Positions 57,607 through 64,000 of a DNA stretch of 64,000 nt are shown here, in pieces. The notes under the pieces were generated by a model, which worked only from the letters and a program-made list of their open reading frames with translations, had not been told where the DNA came from and did no database searches. Source of the DNA: Bretschneidera sinensis. Lineage: Eukaryota > Streptophyta > Magnoliopsida > Brassicales > Akaniaceae. Every line of letters starts with the position of its first letter. The stretch's first letter is position 1. A program made the translations under genes and the position numbers. Location: the NCBI GenBank assembly GCA_023935145.1, contig CM043698.1:62339501-62403500 (forward strand). Direction: 5' to 3'.

Positions 57607-60600
57607 TTAGGAGATGCAAACTCCAAGTCTCTGCCTACGAAGCTCAAATTTGTTTGTTGGGAGAGGTTTTATGAAAATGTCTGCAAGCTGATCTTCAGAT
57701 ATGCAATAAACCAAGCTCACATCTCCTTCCTTCTGCACTTCTCTTAAAAAGAATAGCTTAATCTTAAAATATTTAGTTTTTCCATGAAAAACCGGATTAT
57801 GAGATATTGCAATTGTAGCCTGATTTTCCACAAATACTTCTGTATCATTTAGTTGCTTCAAATGTAAATCACATAACAACTTCCTCAGCCACAATACTTG
57901 ATTCACTGTTGCTGTAGCAGCAACAAATTCAGCATATACAGTAGATTGTGCTACAATCTCTTGTTTCTTGGAACACCAAGAGAACACACCTGATCCTAGA
58001 CTAAAGCAGTACCCAGATGTACTCCTCATATCATCCACGGATCCACCCCAATCATTGTCAGAAAATCCCATCAACTTGAAGTTTTGACACTTCTTGAATT
58101 TTACACCAAAGTTAACAGTCCCTTTGATGTACCTAATGACTCTTTTTGTTGCTTTAAGATGCATTTCACTAGCACAATGCATAAAACGAGAGAGAATGCT
58201 TACAAAAAAATATATATATATATATCTGGCCCAGATGCAGTTAGGTACATTAGACATCCAACCATGCTTCTGAAATAGCCTTCTTCGACTTTGTCTGTGC
58301 CATCCTCCTTACTTAAGCTTTCCTTCTGACTCATTGGTATTGGTGTAGCTGTTGCTTTGCATTCCTCTATATGAAACTTTTTAAGTATTTCCTTAGTATA
58401 GTTTCTTTGACAAACGAAAACTTCTCCTTCATCTTGTTTAATCTCCATACCAAGGAAATATCTCTTGCTTGAATTCATCAACAAGTTTGGCATTGTTACT
58501 TGTCACCAACAAGTAATTCCCTTTTTTCTTAACATAGAGAATGACTTCTGATAGGCTTTTTGTAAAATCCAAGCTCAATAGATGATCATCTATCCTACTA
58601 TACCAGGCTCTAGGCACTTGTTTTAAGCCATAATGAGCCTTTTTTTAGTAGGTACACTTTGTCTTCATGGCTTTCTTCAATGAATCCTTCAGGTTGCTCA
58701 ACAAAGATCTCCTCCTGAAATAGACTATTTAGGAAGGCTGATTTTACATCTAATTGGAACATTTTCCACCCATTTTGGGCTGCTATAGCTAGCACCAGCC
58801 GAATAGTGTCTAATTTAGCAACAGGGGCAAATGTATTTAACTAATCAACTCTAAAAACTTGAGCATACCCCTTGACAACAAGCCTGGCTTTGTGTTTGTT
58901 GATGGATCCATCAGTATTGAGCTTGGTTCTAAACACCCATTTTACTTAAATACTTTTCTATCCTTCGGTCTATCAACTAGCTTCCAAGTCTTGTTCTTTT
59001 TTATCATTAACAACTCTTCCTCCATTGCCTTCTTCCATTTCTGGTCTTTAATGGCTTCTTCATAACCCGCAGGTTCATAAATGGCCACATTACATCTTTG
59101 ATAGATATCATAGAGCGGTCTTATTCCACGGATTGGTGGATCATCTTCCAAATCTTCTTGCCACTGTTTAGGAGCTTGCACTTCTGTGGTTTAGAATGGG
59201 AGACTTGATTTTCGCATGCTTGTGGATGTCTCTTGTGTCTGTTCCCAGTTCTACTTCTCATCTTCATTAAAGAACACATCTCTACTAATAATTAACTTCC
59301 CTGTTTGAGATTGATACACCTTGTAGGCCTTAGAGGAAGAATTGTAACCCACGAAGATGCTTGGTTCTGACTTCTTGTCAAGTTTATCACGCTTGACCTG
59401 TAGAACGTGAGAGAAACACATACAACCGAACACTCTAAGGAAATTAAGAGAAGATTTATAGCCATACCATGCCTCGAATGGAGTTTTATCCTTTAATGCC
59501 TTAGTAGGCAATCTGTTCTGCAAAAAAACTACAGTACTTACTGCCTCAACCCAAAACTTCTTTGGCAACTCCTTGTAATGAAGTATACATCTGGTCATCT
59601 CCATTATGTATCTGTTTCTCCTTTCACTAACTCCGTTTTGTTGCGAAGTATATAGAGCAGTAAGTTGGTGTTCTATGCCCGTTTCCTCGCAAAACAAATT
59701 AAATTCTTCTGAGGTATATTCTTTTCTATTATCTGACCCTAGAGCTTGAATTTTGCAGCCACTTTGGTTTTCCACCATTTTCTTGGACTTCCAAAACACT
59801 CCAACCACTTCTTACTTGAATTTTAAGAAAAAAAATCCAGTACAATCTTGTAAAATCAGCAATGAAAGCAATGTAATACCGACCACCTGCTAATGATAGA
59901 GTTCTTTGAGAACTGGATACATCTGTATGGATTAGCTGCAACTTATGAGTGGCTCTCCAAGTTGATTTTGGGAATTGTCTCCGTTTTTGTTTACCGTATT
60001 GACAAGCATGACAATTCGGTAAGTGATCTCCAAATGCTAGTAAGCCAACTGTGAGCTCATTTTTCTTCATGAGATGCATCCTTTGCAAGTGACAATGACC
60101 AAGTCTCTTGTGCTATATCTCGATGTTGCTGGCTTCGGTTGAAAATGTAGCAAGTTCTTCTTTTATGGGATCAAAAGAAAAACTTTTGGCCTTCATTCTC
60201 ATTTTGAGAATTTCCTGACCTGTGACATCAAGAATGTGACAGAAACTATCTTCAAAGATCACTTTAAAGCCTTTTTTAATCAATTGACCTGCACTCAACA
60301 AATTTTGGTCAATTTCTAGTACGTAGAGAACATTAGAAATTCTCTTTACGCCTGCAGTGTTGGTTATGGCGATTATCCCTTTCCCTTTAACAGAGATGTA
60401 ATCACCATTGCCAATTCTGACTTTAGTAATGCCAATTGGCCTCAAATCTCTAAAGAGTTCCTTGTCATTAGTCATGTGGTTGGTACAGCTGCTGTCAATT
60501 AACCAACTTTCAGTCGAACTACTACTTGTAAAGAAGGATGCCACAAAAAGCTGATATTCAACTTCCTGCTGCTGAGCTTTTCTTTTGCAAATTACTGCTT

Positions 60601-61065
60601 CATATCCAAGTTAATTGCGTTTAGAACACTTCGCATCAGGTCTTCTCCAGCATCTAAACGGAGGATGGCCCTTTTTTCCGTAGTGTTGGCAAGGTGGATA
60701 GGATTTCCTCTTATTTGCATTCTTTCCTTTTGCATTGGCTGGTGCTGTACTTGCTCTATTTCCTTCAAAATCCTTCTTCTTTTTCTTTTTCTTTTTGGCC
60801 ATTTTTTGATGCTTGGCTACCAAAGCTCCTTCGATTGTTGTATCATCCTTCATCAGTCTTCTTTGCTCTTATACTTGCAATGCGTTACGCAATTCTGCTA
60901 AGGAAATTTTTGTCAGATCCTTTCTCCAACGTAGTAATGGTTGCTTCATATCTTTCAGGTATTGTAACAAGAATTTTTTCTACAATTCTTGAGTCAGTAA
61001 ACATAGACCCAAGAAGCCTCAATTTGTTTGCTGTTGGAAATCACCTTGACAAGATGCCCAGGTGG
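57607..61065 (-). pseudogene. gag-pol of copia element C (broken)
   Basis: Reading right to left: UBN2-type gag end (SRIVEKILVTIPERYEATIT at about 61000-60940), a poly-Lys tract near 60785, a CCHC knuckle near 60700 with the second Cys replaced by Tyr (CQHYGKKGHPPFRC), protease (SWLIDSSCTNHMTNDKELF near 60500), pre-integrase, integrase (TALYTSQQNGVSERRNRYI near 59645), the FGCMCFSHV linker, and reverse transcriptase (QLDVKSAFLNSLFQEEIFV near 58750). The YVDD segment is missing near 58500: NYLLV runs directly into TSNNAKL. RNase H is at 58170-57620 (GFSDNDWGGSVDDMRSTSGY, QLADIFIKPLP) and ends TAA at 57607. Several stops and frame changes are present. Confidence 0.88.
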
Positions 61066-62037
61066 TGATCTTCCAAACACCCAAATCTAGAGTGACTTAT
61101 AGAAAGAAATACAGCAATCAAACACAAGAACAGAAAATCAAAGAAAGAAAGAAGACAAGCAATTGTTATCGAGGTTCGACAATGTGCCTACGTCCCCATG
61201 ATTTCCTCCGAATTCTCTGCACTAAATCAATGGTTCTTACAATTTTACAGCAATCCCCTTCAAGAAACCTCAAGTTCTTGAAGAAACCAAGAAGAGAAGA
61301 AAGGAAGAAGATGAGAACTAACAATGCTCTCTTTCTAATCTAGACTTCTCTATCTTTTATAACCAGCCTCACTACAAAGAGTCCCTCTTGTGTTTATATC
61401 TCTCACAAAATTCTCTCTACGTGTTTACAATTGATCTCACAATGTCACAAACTTTCTCTTGTTCTATCTTGTGAAAAATAAGGCTAGGAAACCCCTTTTA
61501 TAGCCACCCATTTCTTGGTCATTCTTGATATTCAATCTCCACTCTTTGATCATGATTACCACTTAATCATGGCCCTCCATTAATCCTAAGTGGTGCTGTG
61601 CATTTTAACCTTGCACCCACGCACCTAAGAGGAGGTTAAAGCATGCTGTCCATGTGTGCTTTATTGTCCCTAGCGCCTAGGCGCTCAACAGGGGGCACTA
61701 TAGCGCTTGGCAGGGCACCTTTGCACACTTTCTGGACGCCATGGTGCTGGTGGGGAGCGCCTAGGCGCTAGTGCGGGTCAAGAGACATCATTCTGGGTGA
61801 CATGGCACTGGCAGAGGGGCCCCTAGGCGCACACTGATGCTGCCCCTCCACACAGCAGTGCGCACACTTTCCTGATTGTGTGCTGAAGTGCGCACACCAG
61901 TGCGTCTGCCCTTATCTTGCTCCAAATTGATGAATACATATGTGTCTTGCTGAACTTTAATCCTCTAACCTTGGTTTAGACTTTAACCATCTTTGAGCCA
62001 TGCTTGGACACGTTTGAACCATAGACAAATACCAACA
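61066..62037 (-). repeat. 3' LTR of copia element D, with GC-rich palindromes
   Basis: On the minus strand it starts TGTTGGTATTTGTC and ends GGAAGATCA. The block 61600-61920 is GC-rich, unlike the rest, and holds the 14-bp palindrome AGCGCCTAGGCGCT at 61672-61685 and 61756-61769 and several GTGCGCAC motifs near 61855-61910. Confidence 0.8.
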
Positions 62038-62120
62038 ATCTCTACCTTTGTCTAAGTGTTCAAAAAACCTGAACGATTGTGCAGAGAACTTCGGGACCCA
62101 AACTCATCTTGAGCCATCAA

Positions 62121-64000
62121 TTAACCAACTCCAATCCTAAGAAGTCCAAGGCAATGATTAGACCTTCTTAGAGGTAGAACCTTAGTACCCAAATCTGCAG
62201 GACTTTCCTCCATGGTCTTCTTGTCAACATGAATGCATCCTTTCGTACCATGTTCCAGAATGTAATGATACTGAACATCCATATGCTTCATTCCCTCATG
62301 GAACACTGGATTCTTCCACAAGTTCCATACACTTTGGCTATTCGAATACACCACCACCAGCTCTTTTAGGACCTCCCATTCGTTCAACAACCCTTTACAC
62401 CCCATAGCCTCCTTTATGGCTTCCGTAGCCGCTATGCGTTGTACCCTGGTTGTTATGAGTGCTACCACCGGCTGCCACTGAGCCTTCAAATACCTCAGCA
62501 ACCATTTCATCCCAAGCCTATGCTTTTTTCCAAGACTACTCACAAATTGGCTAAGAACACCCATTGCCCAATAAACCCTTAACCAGTTTCTCTCCTTTTC
62601 TTGGATTCTACACATCCCAATGATCTTTTGTGTAAGGCTGAGATCCTTCCTCTCAAACTCCTCACTGAGTTGAGATGTAAACCTTTCCATCCTCTCCCTG
62701 CTGTTCCAAACCAACAGTACATCAATGACATAGATGAGGATACTCACCATTTTCTCCACCTTGTGTCCAAGTGAGAAATTTTTTGTGAAATCTATGTCTT
62801 CTCTTCTTGTGAACCCATTCGCCACCATCCTAGCTTTGTTCCAGACTTCATCTCCTGGAAGGTACCCTTCTTTGACCTTGTAAGTGCACTCACATTTCAC
62901 AACTTTCTGCTTTCCTGGAATTTTTACCAATTCTCAGAAGTTGTTCTTCCTCAAAGAATCCATTTCTTCCTCCATAGCTAGCTTCCATCTTGGCGAATCT
63001 TTACTTCCTATGTAAGTCCTTGGTTCACCCATCCCTCCTTTTGTCTAAGGAACTGCTATATCTGCAGCATCTGCAAAACTATATCTTGAAGGTGGTCCGA
63101 CCAGCCTTCTTTCTCGGTCTCTTGTGAGCTGATTGTCCTTCCAACTTGTTGCATCAACCTTTTATAGTTCAGTCTCTTCTTGAGTTTCTTGAGCTTAGCC
63201 GTCATCCAAGGGATCTACCTGGTCTGAACCCTCTTGCCTTCCTTGCTCTATCTGAACTGAATCTTCCTTGATGCTATGCTCTACAAGAACCAAACTAGTT
63301 TGCTCACTAGCCCCTGCATGGTTAGTTTTCTCCAAGTAGGGAAATAATAATTCATTAAAAATAACATCTCTACTTATAATCAGTTTCATGCCCTTCTTTT
63401 CTAAGGACCACAACCTATATCCCTTAACCCCATCACCATATCCTAGAAATACACATTTTCTAGATCCTGGGCTAAGCTCATCATCCATTTAACATGCAAC
63501 TTACCTTTTCCATAAAGGTCTTATTCATCCACTCAACAACTCCACTTTGCTGAGGGGTTTCCACAACTGTCCTATGTCTTAGAATCCCATTTAACCTACA
63601 GAATTGATCAAGTTCTTGGTTAAAAATTTCTAAGCCATTATCGGTTCTTATCCCCTTAACTACTCTACCCATTTGAGTCTCAACCAGCCCTTTCCACATC
63701 ATTAACTTATTCAAGGCATCTGATTTATTTCTAACCAAATAAACACTCTTCTTGAATAATCATCAATTAAAGACAGAAAGTAAATGTTACCTCCCTATGT
63801 TGGTGTCCTTGCTGGTCCCCAAAGGTCCGCATGAATGTAGTTAAGAATGCCTTTAGACTTATGCACTCCGATGTTGAAGCTGACCCGGTGTTGCTTCTCA
63901 AGAACACAACACTCGCAGAAATCAAGTTCCTCTACTTTTTCTCCACCAAGTAGGCCATCCTTGCTGAGAACTTGCAGGCCCTTTTCGCTCATGTATCCCA
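62121..64000 (-). pseudogene. pol: pol of copia element D (partial, RT core deleted)
   Basis: From right to left: pre-integrase with CECCVLEKQHRVSF near 63910 and IHADLWGPARTPT near 63800, integrase core (GIRTDNGLEI near 63650, VVEWMNKTFMEKVSCML near 63500, where the usual Glu-Arg is Glu-Trp), linker (GYGDGVKGYRLW near 63420), then an open 269-codon frame at 62930-62121. That frame joins the RT start (VKEGYLPGDEVWNKARMVAN) to a degraded active site (YVIDVLLVWNS, with Val-Ile-Asp for Val-Asp-Asp) across a deletion of roughly 100 residues, then a shortened RNase H (KHMDVQYHYI, PADLGTKVLP). The protein would have no polymerase activity. Confidence 0.85.

Larger units (their letters stand above)
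57289..61065 (-). mobile_element. Ty1/copia element C (minus strand), interrupted by element D
   Basis: Only the 3' LTR (57289-57594) and the internal region up to part of gag are in the window. A purine tract ATGCAAGGAGGAG (minus strand) adjoins the LTR. At 61066 another copia element begins inside gag, so the 5' part is beyond it. The left flank GTGGACAT matches SAUR-array spacer at 17411, marking the insertion point. Confidence 0.87.
61066..64000 (-). mobile_element. Ty1/copia element D (minus strand), runs off the window
   Basis: A 972-bp 3' LTR (61066-62037) is followed by the purine tract AGACAAAGGTAGAGAT (minus strand) and a copia pol region that continues past 64000. It lies inside the gag of element C. 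The bases before it, GGTGG (61061-61065), would be the target duplication; the partner is outside the window. Confidence 0.85.

Noticed and set aside
60665..61068. Plus-strand frames with hydrophobic Phe/Leu-rich translation
   Set aside because: They are antisense to the Lys-rich gag part of copia element C.

Overview
This window is nuclear DNA from a flowering plant, most likely a eudicot. It is AT-rich and holds a cluster of SAUR (small auxin-up RNA) genes and several plant LTR retrotransposon families. Internal codes use plant-type primer binding sites (initiator tRNA-Met, tRNA-Asp). The species cannot be named from the sequence.

The host content is a decayed SAUR array with seven SAUR loci. 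Two SAUR types are present. Type II (start Met-Ala-Ile-Arg-Leu-Pro) lies at 15687-15974 (one nonsense codon), 18544-18840 (the only fully intact copy), 19763-20039 (5' truncated, no ATG) and 21640-21775 (3' fragment). Type I (start Met-Gly/Asp-Val-Arg-Leu/Phe-Pro) lies at 7513-7808 (1-nt frameshift), 30515-30853 (deletion giving a new C-terminus) and 44750-44998 + 50465-50507 (split by a retrotransposon). Type I copies sit inside a repeated composite unit. On the minus strand that unit carries remains of a PIF1-like helicase and a replication protein A (RPA70-like) gene, the pair typical of plant Helitrons. Units are at 1-256 (tail only), 5544-10255, about 30030-42780 and 42780-53130.

Layout, left to right: unit tail; degenerate Ty3/gypsy element 1 (257-5538); unit A with SAUR (5544-10255); truncated Ty1/copia remnant (10255-13110, minus); type II SAUR array with three copies of a conserved hairpin (13930-22540); near-complete Ty1/copia element (22922-29884, plus); unit B with SAUR, split by a 9-kb non-autonomous Athila-like gypsy element (31644-40666, minus); unit C with SAUR, split by gypsy element 2 of the same family as element 1 (44999-50459); a second copy of the copia remnant (53135-55910, minus) and a fourth hairpin copy; then two further minus-strand copia elements, one (57289 to about 61065) interrupted by the other (61066 to beyond the window).

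The order of events is readable. The Helitron-like/SAUR/copia-remnant/hairpin block was duplicated as a segment, because copies at 5.5-14.4 kb and 42.8-57.3 kb share the same truncated junction. LTR elements then inserted with 5-bp target duplications. Every retroelement seen is disabled by stops, frameshifts or loss of catalytic motifs. The stops in the gypsy family are almost all C-to-T or G-to-A changes, as expected for methylated, silenced DNA. The least explained items are the conserved hairpin next to the SAURs, the tRNA-like Pol III boxes in the copia leader, and the dense GC-rich palindromes in two unrelated LTR families.
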